Source: Hoylesella oralis ATCC 33269
Lineage (GTDB): Bacteria > Bacteroidota > Bacteroidia > Bacteroidales > Bacteroidaceae
DNA length: 64,000 nucleotides
Reading direction: 5' to 3'
Assembly: GCF_000185145.2 (NCBI RefSeq)
Contig: NZ_GL833119.1
Location: 1,863,464 to 1,927,463, forward strand
A program made the position numbers and the translations under genes. This document shows, in pieces, positions 11,043 to 20,518 of this stretch (positions within the stretch are counted from its first letter, which is position 1; each line of letters starts with the position of its first letter). A model generated the notes under the pieces. It had not been told where the DNA came from. It did not search any database and saw nothing but the letters and a program-made list of their open reading frames with translations.

Positions 11043-11071
11043 GGGATGTTACCTACGCGAGATAGCATCCC
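11043..11071 (-). terminator. Weak terminator after maeB
   Basis: GGGATG pairs with CATCCC (11043-11048 with 11066-11071), with two more pairs inside after one mismatch. An A/U-rich run follows on the minus transcript. Short, so moderate support only. Confidence 0.45.
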
Positions 11072-11088
11072 CATTGTATCTTTATAAA

Positions 11089-13377
11089 TTATTTCTTTTC
11101 TTTTATTTTCTCTACATAAGCATCGATTACGGCGACAGCTGTAATGTTGACGATATCACGAACTGAACATTCGAAGTCTGTAAAGTGTATCGGCTTATTG
11201 AGTCCCATTTGTATCGGGCCAATGATTTCTGCCTCTGGTGCCAAGGCCTGCAAAAGTTTATAGCAGCCGTTTGCACTGCTCATATTCGGAAATACGAGTG
11301 TATTAACATCCTTGCCTTTCAGCCTTGTAAACGGATATTTGTCATCACGGAGCTCCTTATCTAAAGCGAAGTTTACTTGCATTTCTCCGTCAACAGCTAA
11401 GTCCGGATATTCTTGTTGCAGTCTTTCTACAGCAGCATGTACTTTCATTGGGCTTCCAACTTCATCCGTACCGAAGTTAGAGTAACTGATCATGGCCATG
11501 ACAGGTTCATCATTGAAAAACTTTACAGAATGCTTGCACAGTTTTGCAACATCGTATAGTACGTTCTCATCCGGATGCCGGTTAATCAATGTGTCTGCAA
11601 TATAGTATGTTCCTTTCTTAGTGTTAAGAATGTGCATAGTAGCAAACGTCTTATATTCTGGTCTTATACCGACAACCTCTTTAGCCACCTTGATCGTATT
11701 AGAATATTTTGTGTACAGGCCTGTTATGAAGGCATCGGCATCTCCGTGGTCTACCATAGACATGCCGAAATAGTTACGTTCGTACATTTTATCGTATGCC
11801 TCTTCGAAAGTGTAGCCTTTTCTTGCGAGTTTCTCCGCCAAGTGTTTTGCAAATGTAGCACGCCGTCCTTGTTCTTGATCTGCACGCATATCGATGAGTT
11901 CTATACCGGTAAGATCGAGTTTCAAGCGCTGTGCCAGCCGTTTCAGCCTGTCTACATTGCCAAGAAGGATAGGGTTGCAGATGCCTTCGAGTTTGGCCTG
12001 AACAGCAGCTTTCATCATTGTAGGATGTCCGCCTTCGGCAAATACAACACGTTGCGGATGAAGGCGTGCCGTATCATGAAGCTTACGAGTGAGCTTGGTT
12101 TCTTGCCCTAATAGTTGCATCAAGCCTTTTTTATAAGCATCCCAATCCGTTATGGTCTTACGGGCTACACCGCTTTCTATTGCAGCCTTGGCAACTGCAG
12201 CACTTACTTCGGTAATCAATCTCGGGTCTACGGGCTTTGGAATGAAATATTTTGGTCCAAAAGTTAAATCGTTTACTCGATACACATCATTTACTACATC
12301 GGGGACCGGTTGCTTGGCAAGATCGGCAATGGCTATAACTGCGGCCAATTTCATTTCTTCATTGATGGCCTTTGCATGTACATCGAGGGCTCCACGGAAG
12401 ATATATGGAAATCCTATGACATTATTGATTTGATTGGGATAGTCTGACCGCCCTGTAGACATCAATACATCGGGGCGACTTGCCATAGCATCTTCATACG
12501 AAATCTCGGGAACAGGATTTGCCAAGGCGAACACGATAGGACTGTCGGCCATCGAACGAATCATGTCTTGGGTAAGAATATTGCCTTTTGATAAGCCTAC
12601 AAATACGTCGGCACCTTTGATTGCTTCTTCCAATGTGTGTACATCTTTGCGTTTCGTAGCAAATTGTTTTTTCTGAGAAGTCAGGTCTTTCCTATCTATA
12701 GTGATTACACCCTTGGAATCGAGCATAACAATATTTTCTACTTTCGCTCCAAGAGCCACATATAATTTGGTGCAACTAATGGCAGCTGCGCCCGCTCCAT
12801 TGATAACCAATTTTACTTTGGAGATATCTTTACCTGCAACCTCCAGTGCATTTTTCAGTCCTGCAGCAGAAATAATCGCCGTACCGTGTTGGTCGTCATG
12901 CATAACAGGAATATCTAGTGTCTTCTTCAGACGTTCTTCTATGTAGAAACATTCGGGTGCTTTAATGTCTTCTAAATTTATTCCTCCGAAAGTAGGGGCT
13001 ATTTTTTCTACGACTTCGCAGAACTTTTCAGGATCTTTCTCGTCTATTTCGATATCGAAAACATCAATACCTCCATAAATTTTAAATAGCAATCCTTTGC
13101 CTTCCATCACCGGTTTACCGCTCGTGGCACCTATATCGCCGAGCCCTAACACGGCAGTACCGTTCGAAATTACGGCAACAAGATTACCTTTATCCGTATA
13201 TTTGTAAGCGTCGTCTATATTCTTTTGAATTTCGAGGCATGGATATGCCACACCGGGAGAATAGGCTAAACTAAGGTCGGTTTGTGTTCTGTAAGGCTTG
13301 GTAGGCTTTACTTCTATCTTGCCCGGCCGCCCGTTATGATGATAAGCTAGGGCATCTTCTTTTGTAATCTTTACCAT
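11089..13377 (-). CDS. maeB: NADP-dependent malic enzyme with phosphotransacetylase-like C-terminal domain
   Basis: Oxidative decarboxylation of malate to pyruvate, giving NADPH. It is 762 residues from the ATG at 13377, where the opening [23 protein letters not shown] is the usual one; 42 upstream codons in frame are not protein-like and cover the promoter. The N-terminal half has the malic signature ([23 protein letters not shown]) and an NADP-binding [11 protein letters not shown]. The C-terminal half (about 430-762) is a PTA-like domain, thought in MaeB to be regulatory (acetyl-CoA sensing) rather than catalytic. It faces a TetR gene across 109 bp. Confidence 0.95.
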   Translation of the reverse strand: MVKITKEDALAYHHNGRPGKIEVKPTKPYRTQTDLSLAYSPGVAYPCLEIQKNIDDAYKYTDKGNLVAVISNGTAVLGLGDIGATSGKPVMEGKGLLFKIYGGIDVFDIEIDEKDPEKFCEVVEKIAPTFGGINLEDIKAPECFYIEERLKKTLDIPVMHDDQHGTAIISAAGLKNALEVAGKDISKVKLVINGAGAAAISCTKLYVALGAKVENIVMLDSKGVITIDRKDLTSQKKQFATKRKDVHTLEEAIKGADVFVGLSKGNILTQDMIRSMADSPIVFALANPVPEISYEDAMASRPDVLMSTGRSDYPNQINNVIGFPYIFRGALDVHAKAINEEMKLAAVIAIADLAKQPVPDVVNDVYRVNDLTFGPKYFIPKPVDPRLITEVSAAVAKAAIESGVARKTITDWDAYKKGLMQLLGQETKLTRKLHDTARLHPQRVVFAEGGHPTMMKAAVQAKLEGICNPILLGNVDRLKRLAQRLKLDLTGIELIDMRADQEQGRRATFAKHLAEKLARKGYTFEEAYDKMYERNYFGMSMVDHGDADAFITGLYTKYSNTIKVAKEVVGIRPEYKTFATMHILNTKKGTYYIADTLINRHPDENVLYDVAKLCKHSVKFFNDEPVMAMISYSNFGTDEVGSPMKVHAAVERLQQEYPDLAVDGEMQVNFALDKELRDDKYPFTRLKGKDVNTLVFPNMSSANGCYKLLQALAPEAEIIGPIQMGLNKPIHFTDFECSVRDIVNITAVAVIDAYVEKIKEKK

Positions 13378-13410
13378 GATAATAATGTTTATTTCGTTTC
13401 TGAAATAATG

Positions 13411-13467
13411 CAAAGTTAGTAAAAAACCATTAAAACTAAGTGAGTTTTTTGTTTTTTTGTACCTTTG
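13411..13467. promoter_or_regulatory. Divergent promoters of maeB (minus) and the TetR gene (plus)
   Basis: Minus strand: TAACTTTG at 13411-13418, 34 nt before the maeB ATG. Plus strand: TACCTTTG at 13460-13467, 20 nt before the tetR ATG. The two overlap in a 109-bp space, so a regulator bound here could act on both genes. Confidence 0.6.
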
Positions 13468-13486
13468 TAATGTTATTATATACATT

Positions 13487-14113
13487 ATGAAGAAAACTTG
13501 CACTCAAACGCTTTACCGCCAAGAATTAAAAGGTAAAATATTACAGACGGCAATGGAGGAGTTTACGCAGAAAGGTGTTCGTGCCGTAAAGATGGATGAT
13601 ATAGCTACAAGATTGTCTATATCTAAGCGCACTTTATACGAAATATATTCGAATAAAGAGGATTTACTATTGGAAGGTGTGCGCCTTTACCATAATGAGA
13701 GTGCTGCCTATATGAAATTTTTTAGTATTCAACCCGAACACAATGTAATGGATATCATCATAGAATTCTATCAGAAGAAGATGGGAGACCTTGCTAGGAC
13801 CAATCCGGTGTTCTATTCCGATATTCATAAGTACGAAACAGTTACTGCGTTTTTAGAAGAAGAGCATGAAAGGAATGAGGAAGAGGCGTGCCGTTTCTTC
13901 GAACGAGGGATACATGAGGGCTTCTTTCGTCCTGATTTCGATTATGGTATCATATCCAGAATAGGCAATGTCGCCATGAAGTATGTAATGGAAACAAAGA
14001 TGTATCAGGAATATGACATGCAATATATATTCCGAAATATCGTATTTACGTTAATTAGAGGCTTCTGCACCCAAAAGGGAATCGAGATTATCGATAAGAG
14101 GTTGAGTGCATAA
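13487..14113 (+). CDS. TetR/AcrR-family transcriptional regulator
   Basis: Predicted one-component repressor, 208 residues from the ATG at 13487. A longer frame from 13457 would start inside the -7 box, so I reject it. The N-terminal HTH contains KMDDIATRLSISKRTLYEIYSNKEDLL (recognition helix in the last part). The C-terminal ligand domain (about 60-208) is helical and unlike families whose effector I know. Divergence from maeB suggests self-regulation and possibly control of maeB, which is inference. Confidence 0.88.
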   Translation: MKKTCTQTLYRQELKGKILQTAMEEFTQKGVRAVKMDDIATRLSISKRTLYEIYSNKEDLLLEGVRLYHNESAAYMKFFSIQPEHNVMDIIIEFYQKKMGDLARTNPVFYSDIHKYETVTAFLEEEHERNEEEACRFFERGIHEGFFRPDFDYGIISRIGNVAMKYVMETKMYQEYDMQYIFRNIVFTLIRGFCTQKGIEIIDKRLSA

Positions 14114-14441
14114 GGAGTACAGGCACATGTCTTTTATTGTATTCGGGTATAACATAAATGCCGGAAATATTCCATATAGCATATATTTTTTTCTATTATC
14201 GATTTACCGGTTTGATTTATTCTACTTTGTATAAAAAATGCAATGCAACTTATTTTTATTTCTGATAAATGCTATGTTTGGTGCTAATATAAAGTGAATA
14301 TATCGGAAGTAGAGATTGTGTTTATCGGAAACAAAATACATGCCTCGCCGTAGAATGTTCTTAATTTGGTTCTACGGCGAGGTGTTGTTGTTATTGTATC
14401 TTTTAATGAAAATACAATAAGGGTTATAAGAATATAGCCGA
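14114..14441. other. 328-bp AT-rich intergenic region
   Basis: I see no protein gene here. It holds a TATGTTTG -7-like box on plus at 14273-14280 and a 13-bp GC-rich hairpin at 14343-14382. Together these could bound a short plus-strand transcript (see findings). Confidence 0.5.
14343..14382. terminator. Bidirectional terminator hairpin
   Basis: A perfect 13-bp stem (14343-14355 with 14370-14382) and 14-nt loop. A U-rich tract follows on plus, and a shorter one follows on minus, where it would end the cutC-transglutaminase transcript 60 nt past its stop. Confidence 0.75.
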
Positions 14442-17030
14442 TTACAGTTTATGGATCACCTTTTCAATCTGCTCTCCCAATCCGATAGTGTAACCTTGCG
14501 AGGAGAATACAACACGGTTAAATGTGTCTGCAATGATAAAGATAGGTAACAGATTTTCATTCTGAAGTTTCATTTGAGCCACAATCTGCTTTTTGATCCG
14601 TCCGTCTTTATCGATACCGAGAATTGTTTTTTGAGGTAGTATGCCGTAATTCTCCGACTTGAATTTATTCAGTTCTTTTTCATTTTCGAATAATAAAACG
14701 AATGGTCGTTGCCATTTATCCAATTCTATTTTTGCTCTTGAAATGTCTCGTAACGCGTGGTTAGTAGGTTCTTGTCCTACATCTAAGATGCCTATAACGA
14801 AATATCCTCGGCCTGTTTGTGATAAGATGCTCGTATCTTTGCCGTTTTGCAGGAACTTGGCTTCGCTGTCGAAGTTGCCGATAACGCTGACTTCTGTTGT
14901 TGATGTGCGAAGATAAAGATTGAGTTTAGTCTCTTGATTCTTATAAATGCTGAATATTCGACAGGTAGAAAGCACACTTCCGTTGGCAAGCCGCGTACCC
15001 GTAACAAGCAGATAGGTGCCCACATCGAGCTTGATTCCATTTTTAAAGGTATTATCCCAACTGGTTCCGCCCCCCATGTCAACTTGTCCTTCGTCGAAGT
15101 TGAGCAATGTGGCGTGTCCATTCTCAATTTTACTGATCGTGAAATGACTGTAATATTTCGGATTATCAAGATATTTTGTTGGTGAATACTGCAAAATCAG
15201 TGTTCCCGTATCGGCAATTTTCTGCTCATCCTGTTCGAAATTGACGTCTATCCACTGTCTGTCTTTCTGGTATTGAACCTTTGATGTTATTACATCTTTG
15301 CGTGCAGGAATGTTCAGACTTCGTGCCATATCCACGAAAAAGATATCTCGTGATCGGACATCAGTAAGTCTTGACCGCCAAACACCGAGCGGTGTTTGTG
15401 CAATATTCAGTGCTTTCTTATCCGGATTTATCTTGATGTTTTGTTTAATCCACTTTACCAAAAGGGCAGGATCATTGCGGAATGCAATGGCTGTTTGGGG
15501 CGGAAAAGCATCAGTAAATATATGTTTGAAGGGCGAAATAATCATTTCGTTCTCGACACGTGGGCAAAGCTGATTGCTCGGAGCACTGTAATTATCTTCA
15601 AGAATTTCCATGGTAATATCACAGAAATCCTTATCGCTTAATGTATTCAACAGTTCCGATACCCGTTCAATATTATCTTTATGATGATCGAGGAATTGAC
15701 TGATAGTATGCCAATTACCACGCGCTTTTTTCAGATACGCGTTATTCCCTTGGTAAAAGGAGCCCTCGTATGCCTTTCTGATAGAATCTTCTATTGCGAG
15801 TCTCTGTTTGTTACGGTCGTTTTGTTCTGCGGTAATCTTCGGAAGAATGGTGTGCTCGACTGGCGGGACAATATCCATTGAGTCGAGTGGTAATATCATA
15901 TGGGCTGCGTCTGTAGCCGGTGTGTGTGTTAGAGTGATAGTTACTATCTTATCTTTGCCGAAAGAGGCTTTGGCAAATCCATACTTACCGTTTTTCGAAG
16001 CCCATACTATCATGTCGCCTTTTCCTGCTGTAAGGAATGTTTTTCCTTGTGCATCGGTGTATTTGTTTACGGCTGTATAGAACTCAGCATAGTTGTATAT
16101 CTTGAATTCTACACGGGCCTGTTCCACAGGCAGTCCTTTTTCATCAATAACACGGAAATCGATTTTTGCTGACGAACCATAATTATCGATGAGATTAATC
16201 TCAGTGTAGTTGCTGGTTCGCAGCATCACTTCTTCTTGTCCTCGGTAATCTCCGAATGCTCGGGTATGCATCAACAGTGCACGGGAGGCCGGTGCATTGA
16301 ACCAGCCCATGTTCAATACCGCTTCCGGTTCGCATGCTCCAATAAAATACCATTTGCCATCAGCCCAAGCTTCTACCCATGCATGGTTATCGTCAGTATG
16401 CGCCCAGCGCGGAGTATATACCTGTCGGGCGGGAATGCCGATAGATCGTAATGCCGCCACAGTAAACGTGCTCTCCTCACCGCATCGACCAATAGCTGTT
16501 TTCATGCAGGCTAAAGGGGAAAGTGTACGGGCATCCGACGGGTGGTAGGTTACATGCTCATGGCACCAATGATTTACTTCTAATATAGCTTCTTGCATCG
16601 ACATACCTTTAACACGCCCTGAAAGTTCTTTATACATAACAATGCGTGAACTGTCTAAATTTTCGTTATTAACACGTATCGGCAATACGAAATGTCGGAA
16701 AAGAAGTTCGGGAATTTTCTTTCCCCAAGCCATTGTTTGCTTTGTTTGAAAGCTTGATTTTATATTTTCAAGATAGAACGAAGTCGGATAATCTGTGACA
16801 TCGGCAATGGGCATATAGGCATAAAGAAATTCGAGAGCTTCCTGTTCTGGAGTGGTAAGATGAACATCTTTGAAATTTAAAAACTTGTTTCCAAAAAACT
16901 TCATCTTATTGTTATATGCCTCTCTGACTATCATTCGATAGGAGATATCTGTGATGAAATGTGCATTGTCTGTGGCAAAGGCTGCAATTCCAACAAAGCA
17001 CATGACGACCGGAATGAGTAGTTTCTTCAT
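14442..17030 (-). CDS. Exported transglutaminase-like multidomain protein
   Basis: 862 residues with an N-terminal signal peptide (about 1-19). A transglutaminase-like core follows: Cys183 in GRCGEESTFTVAALRS and His216 in DDNHAWVEAW. After the His the usual catalytic Asp region reads GACEPE, so the triad is not textbook. Next come an Ig/carboxypeptidase-regulatory-like beta segment (about 270-365), a helical linker, and a second transglutaminase-like stretch (about 540-600; SRDIFFVDMARSLNIPAR then WIDVNF) in which the Cys position is lost. The C-terminal 130 residues look like a thioredoxin fold without CxxC (PIFIIADTFNRVVFSSQG). Large proteins of this kind are common in Bacteroidota periplasm; their role is unknown. 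It lies 13 nt after cutC. Confidence 0.8.
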   Translation of the reverse strand: MKKLLIPVVMCFVGIAAFATDNAHFITDISYRMIVREAYNNKMKFFGNKFLNFKDVHLTTPEQEALEFLYAYMPIADVTDYPTSFYLENIKSSFQTKQTMAWGKKIPELLFRHFVLPIRVNNENLDSSRIVMYKELSGRVKGMSMQEAILEVNHWCHEHVTYHPSDARTLSPLACMKTAIGRCGEESTFTVAALRSIGIPARQVYTPRWAHTDDNHAWVEAWADGKWYFIGACEPEAVLNMGWFNAPASRALLMHTRAFGDYRGQEEVMLRTSNYTEINLIDNYGSSAKIDFRVIDEKGLPVEQARVEFKIYNYAEFYTAVNKYTDAQGKTFLTAGKGDMIVWASKNGKYGFAKASFGKDKIVTITLTHTPATDAAHMILPLDSMDIVPPVEHTILPKITAEQNDRNKQRLAIEDSIRKAYEGSFYQGNNAYLKKARGNWHTISQFLDHHKDNIERVSELLNTLSDKDFCDITMEILEDNYSAPSNQLCPRVENEMIISPFKHIFTDAFPPQTAIAFRNDPALLVKWIKQNIKINPDKKALNIAQTPLGVWRSRLTDVRSRDIFFVDMARSLNIPARKDVITSKVQYQKDRQWIDVNFEQDEQKIADTGTLILQYSPTKYLDNPKYYSHFTISKIENGHATLLNFDEGQVDMGGGTSWDNTFKNGIKLDVGTYLLVTGTRLANGSVLSTCRIFSIYKNQETKLNLYLRTSTTEVSVIGNFDSEAKFLQNGKDTSILSQTGRGYFVIGILDVGQEPTNHALRDISRAKIELDKWQRPFVLLFENEKELNKFKSENYGILPQKTILGIDKDGRIKKQIVAQMKLQNENLLPIFIIADTFNRVVFSSQGYTIGLGEQIEKVIHKL

Positions 17031-17043
17031 TATTCTATTAAGA

Positions 17044-17802
17044 TTATAGATTATCTATTAATGCAGAAATTGTTTTCTTAACTCTTTCTGTAGTTGTTAG
17101 TTCGTAACTGTTTTCATCAATTCTCTGTGCTCCCATGTAAACGGAACTGTTCATGTATGTAGCGGAGGAGAGGAATTTTTCACGAGCAGAAAAATGATAT
17201 TCGCGTACACCGGTTTCCGTATATATTTTGAAAATGTTGTTTTCATTAACACCGCACCCGGCAATGATATGAATACGGTGGTCTGCTTGTGTTTGTAATT
17301 GATGGAGTAGGGGGGTACCTAATTCCACGGTAGGTTGTTGTCCGGATGTCAGTATTCTGTTGAAACCGAGTATGGCCAACTGGTCTAAGGCTTTAAAGGG
17401 ATTTCTGCAACGATCGAAAGCACGATGGAATGTAACGGAGAGTCCTTGACAATGCTTCAGTAACATGGCGTTGAGTTCCATATCTATATTTCCATCATTA
17501 GTAAGACAGCCGAACACAACACCGTCTACATTCAGCTGTTTACATACTTTTATGTCGATAATCATTCTTTGAATTTCAGAAAACGTATAAGTGAAATCAC
17601 CCCCGCGGGGGCGTATGATAATATGCAACTTCGTCTTATCCAGAACTTTTCGAGCCATAACAATCTCTCCATATGAAGGTGTGGTCCCGCCTTCGGGAAT
17701 GCCTGCACACAGTTCTACACGATGGGCTCCGCCGGCTTGAGCTGCCAAACAACTTTCTACATTGTTGGCACAAATTTCGAATTGAAAGTTTTTGGTGTCC
17801 AT
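17044..17802 (-). CDS. cutC: CutC family protein
   Basis: A (beta/alpha)8-barrel protein of the CutC family, 252 residues, historically linked to copper tolerance; its biochemical function is uncertain. The family opening FEICANNVESCLAAQAGGAHRVELC and the IIIRPRGGDFTYT, VTFHRAFDRC and ILTSGQ motifs are all present. Only 33 bp separate it from the tkt-rpiB terminator, so it has little room for its own promoter. It is co-oriented with the transglutaminase gene. Confidence 0.92.
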   Translation of the reverse strand: MDTKNFQFEICANNVESCLAAQAGGAHRVELCAGIPEGGTTPSYGEIVMARKVLDKTKLHIIIRPRGGDFTYTFSEIQRMIIDIKVCKQLNVDGVVFGCLTNDGNIDMELNAMLLKHCQGLSVTFHRAFDRCRNPFKALDQLAILGFNRILTSGQQPTVELGTPLLHQLQTQADHRIHIIAGCGVNENNIFKIYTETGVREYHFSAREKFLSSATYMNSSVYMGAQRIDENSYELTTTERVKKTISALIDNL

Positions 17803-17835
17803 AAAGAGATTAGTGGTTTATAATAAGAAAAATAA

Positions 17836-17860
17836 AAAGAGTTCCACGAGGGAACTCTTT
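17836..17860 (-). terminator. Terminator of tkt-rpiB
   Basis: A 10-bp stem (17836-17845 with 17851-17860) and 5-nt loop, followed on the minus transcript by a U-rich tract. It starts just past the rpiB stop codon. Confidence 0.85.
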
Positions 17861-17862
17861 GA

Positions 17863-18303
17863 TTATTGTAATGGTATTTTATTGATTCGCCTCACATGCC
17901 GACCTCCTTCAAAATCTGTATTGAAGAATTCATCCATAATCAGTCGTGCAGTTTCTTGATTAATAAATCTTCCTGGCATTACCAATACATTGGCATCATT
18001 ATGTAGTCTTATCAGATGAGCGATTTCTGGCATCCATGCAAGACCAGCTCTTATCTTCGAATGCTTATTAAGTGTCATGCTGATACCCTCGCCGCTTCCG
18101 CAAATTCCTATTCCGGGATATACTTCTCCGTTTTCTATGCCTTTTGCAAGAGCGTGCCCATAGTCTGGATAATCACATGAATCCTTACTGAAGGTGCCAT
18201 AGTCTTTGTACCGATAGCCCTTTTCTTTCAGATACTGTATGACGAATTGTTTTAATTCATATCCGGCATGGTCGCTGGCCAATCCTATTATTTTGATATC
18301 CAT
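17863..18303 (-). CDS. rpiB: Ribose-5-phosphate isomerase B
   Basis: Interconverts ribose-5-phosphate and ribulose-5-phosphate. It is 146 residues of the RpiB/LacAB fold: GLASDHAGYELK at the start, active-site Cys in GICGSGEGISM, and the HNDANVLVMPGR motif. It lies 13 nt after tkt, so two non-oxidative pentose phosphate enzymes share one transcript. Confidence 0.97.
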   Translation of the reverse strand: MDIKIIGLASDHAGYELKQFVIQYLKEKGYRYKDYGTFSKDSCDYPDYGHALAKGIENGEVYPGIGICGSGEGISMTLNKHSKIRAGLAWMPEIAHLIRLHNDANVLVMPGRFINQETARLIMDEFFNTDFEGGRHVRRINKIPLQ

Positions 18304-18316
18304 ATAAACGTGAAGA

Positions 18317-20335
18317 TTAAGATAAAAAATCCTTTACTTGCCGATATACATTTTCAGCGGTAAATCCTAATTTTTCATTCAATACCTTATAAGGTGCAGA
18401 ATAACCAAAACTACATAATCCAAATACTTTTCCGTTTTTTCCCACAAGGCCTTCCAAAGTTACAGGAAGGCCTGCTGTTAGGCCGAATATCTTTGCGTTA
18501 TGAGGTAATATTTTTTCTTGATATTCCATACTTTGTCGACGGAAAAGTCCCTCTGACGGCACGCTCACGATCCTCACCTTTATATTATCTTTTCGTAAGA
18601 GATCAGCTCCTGCCACGAGCGTAGACACTTCAGAGCCGGATGCCAGCAATATTACATCAAAGTTCTTGTCAGAATTTGCGATAACGTATGCCCCTTTACG
18701 CACCCCATCATAATCGTTTCCTTCGGGAAGGTCGTCTATTGTCTGGCGTGAGAGTACCAGTGCTGTAGGCGTCTCCATGTTTTCCATTGCCATTTGCCAG
18801 CAGATCGTCGTCTCATGTACATCTGCAGGACGGAATACACGCATGGAATCTTTTCCATGATGGTTTTGTAGCTTCTCCATCAAGCGTATCTGTGCTTCTT
18901 GCTCCACAGGTTCATGCGTTGGGCCATCTTCACCAACGCGGAATGCATCATGACTCCAGATGAATTTAATGGGAACTTCCATAAGAGCAGCCATACGTAT
19001 CGCAGGTTTCATATAATCAGAGAAAACAAAGAAAGTTCCACATGCAGGAATGACGCCTCCGTGCAGATACATTCCAATGCAGACGCATGTCATAGTTAAT
19101 TCGCTGACACCTGCTTGGAAAAATGCCCCCGTAAAGTCTCCCCTTTGGATATTGTGGGTTTTCTTAAGGAACCCATCAGTTTTATCAGAATTACACAAAT
19201 CGGCAGAAGAACAAATCATATTTGGCACCTGCTCTGCCAGTACGCTAAGACAGTTCGCAGAAGCCGTACGAGTGGCTGCATTAGCAGGTTGTACGATACT
19301 GCTCCAGTCAACAAATGGAGAGCGGGCTGTAAACCAATCCTTCATCTGCTGCGCTTTTATTGGATTTTTCTTTGTCCAAATCTCCTCCTCTTGATGACGT
19401 TTGCCTACGATATACATGAGTTCTTCGTGCCTTCGTGCATAGATATCACGTGTCTCTGGGAAGATAACAAAAGGATTTTCCGTATTGCCTCCAAGGTTTT
19501 TCACCGTATTTATATAAGCGTCTCTTCCAAGCGGTGCGCCGTGTGTTTTTACGTTGCCTTCATAGCTTGAGCCATCTGCTTGTAAAGCACCTTTTGCCAT
19601 GACAGTCTTTCCGATGATAAGAGTAGGGCGTTTTTTCTCAGAAAGAGAAGTGTTGAGTGCTATGCGTATCTGGTCTATGTTGTTACCATCAATAGTAATA
19701 ACATTCCATCCCCAAGCCTTATATTTCATCTCTGTATCTTCGGCCATTACAACATCACAACCTGTAGATAGCTGTACATCGTTAGCATCGTAGAACATGA
19801 TGAGATTATTCAGTCCTAAAAGACCGGCAATTCTACCTGCACCTTGCGAAATTTCTTCCTGTATGCCACCATCGGAAATATATGCATATATCTTATGTTG
19901 CATTACCTCATGTCCCAAACGTGCTTCAAGAAATTTTTCGGCAATGGCAGCACCTACAGCGTATGTATGTCCTTGACCGAGTGGCCCCGACGTATTTTCA
20001 ATTCCCCGTTCAATATTACGTTCTGGGTGTCCGGGTGTCGGTGATCCCCATTGCCTGAAATTCTTCAGGTCTTCAATGGTATATTTTCCCTGTAATGTAA
20101 GAACAGAATATAACATGGACGACATATGCCCCGGATCCAAATAGAAACGATCACGTCCCTCCCATGTGGGATTTTTAGGATCATAAATCAAATATTCAGA
20201 AAAGAGCACATTGATAAAATCGGCACCTCCCATAGCACCACCGGGATGTCCCGACTTTGCATTTTCTACCATAGACACTGCAAGTATGCGAATATTATCC
20301 GCTGCTTTTCGCATTAGTTTATTGTCGTTCATCAT
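18317..20335 (-). CDS. tkt: Transketolase
   Basis: Thiamine-diphosphate enzyme that moves two-carbon ketol units in the pentose phosphate pathway. It is 672 residues of normal length. SGHPGGAMGGAD and GPLGQGHTYAVGAA are at the N-terminus. The ThDP/metal motif starts at the SDGGIQEE stretch. The pyrimidine-domain Glu is in GVSELTMT, and a C-terminal transketolase domain is present. Two adjacent ATGs (20335, 20332) are possible starts. A -7 box (TATATTTG, 20362-20369) lies 26 nt upstream. Confidence 0.97.
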   Translation of the reverse strand: MMNDNKLMRKAADNIRILAVSMVENAKSGHPGGAMGGADFINVLFSEYLIYDPKNPTWEGRDRFYLDPGHMSSMLYSVLTLQGKYTIEDLKNFRQWGSPTPGHPERNIERGIENTSGPLGQGHTYAVGAAIAEKFLEARLGHEVMQHKIYAYISDGGIQEEISQGAGRIAGLLGLNNLIMFYDANDVQLSTGCDVVMAEDTEMKYKAWGWNVITIDGNNIDQIRIALNTSLSEKKRPTLIIGKTVMAKGALQADGSSYEGNVKTHGAPLGRDAYINTVKNLGGNTENPFVIFPETRDIYARRHEELMYIVGKRHQEEEIWTKKNPIKAQQMKDWFTARSPFVDWSSIVQPANAATRTASANCLSVLAEQVPNMICSSADLCNSDKTDGFLKKTHNIQRGDFTGAFFQAGVSELTMTCVCIGMYLHGGVIPACGTFFVFSDYMKPAIRMAALMEVPIKFIWSHDAFRVGEDGPTHEPVEQEAQIRLMEKLQNHHGKDSMRVFRPADVHETTICWQMAMENMETPTALVLSRQTIDDLPEGNDYDGVRKGAYVIANSDKNFDVILLASGSEVSTLVAGADLLRKDNIKVRIVSVPSEGLFRRQSMEYQEKILPHNAKIFGLTAGLPVTLEGLVGKNGKVFGLCSFGYSAPYKVLNEKLGFTAENVYRQVKDFLS

Positions 20336-20361
20336 ATTAGTTTTCCCATTTTAATTTTATG

Positions 20362-20369
20362 CAAATATA
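20362..20369 (-). promoter_or_regulatory. -7 promoter element of tkt-rpiB
   Basis: TATATTTG on minus fits TAnnTTTG. The leader is about 20 nt. The -33 element is not clear. Confidence 0.5.
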
Positions 20370-20472
20370 CCATTTTATATTGAGAAAGACTATATATTTA
20401 TTTGTTTTTTATATTAACGATCACATTTTTGATCTATATTATTGTTATCAAGTAAATTAATATAAATAAAAA

Positions 20473-20503
20473 ACAGACCAATCAGTAAATCTGATCGGTC
20501 TGT
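20473..20503 (-). terminator. Terminator of the galactose operon
   Basis: A 13-bp stem (20473-20485 with 20491-20503; one G-U on the minus transcript) and 5-nt loop, followed by a U-rich tract. It is 15 nt past the galM1 stop. Confidence 0.9.
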
Positions 20504-20518
20504 ATGATTTATTACATA

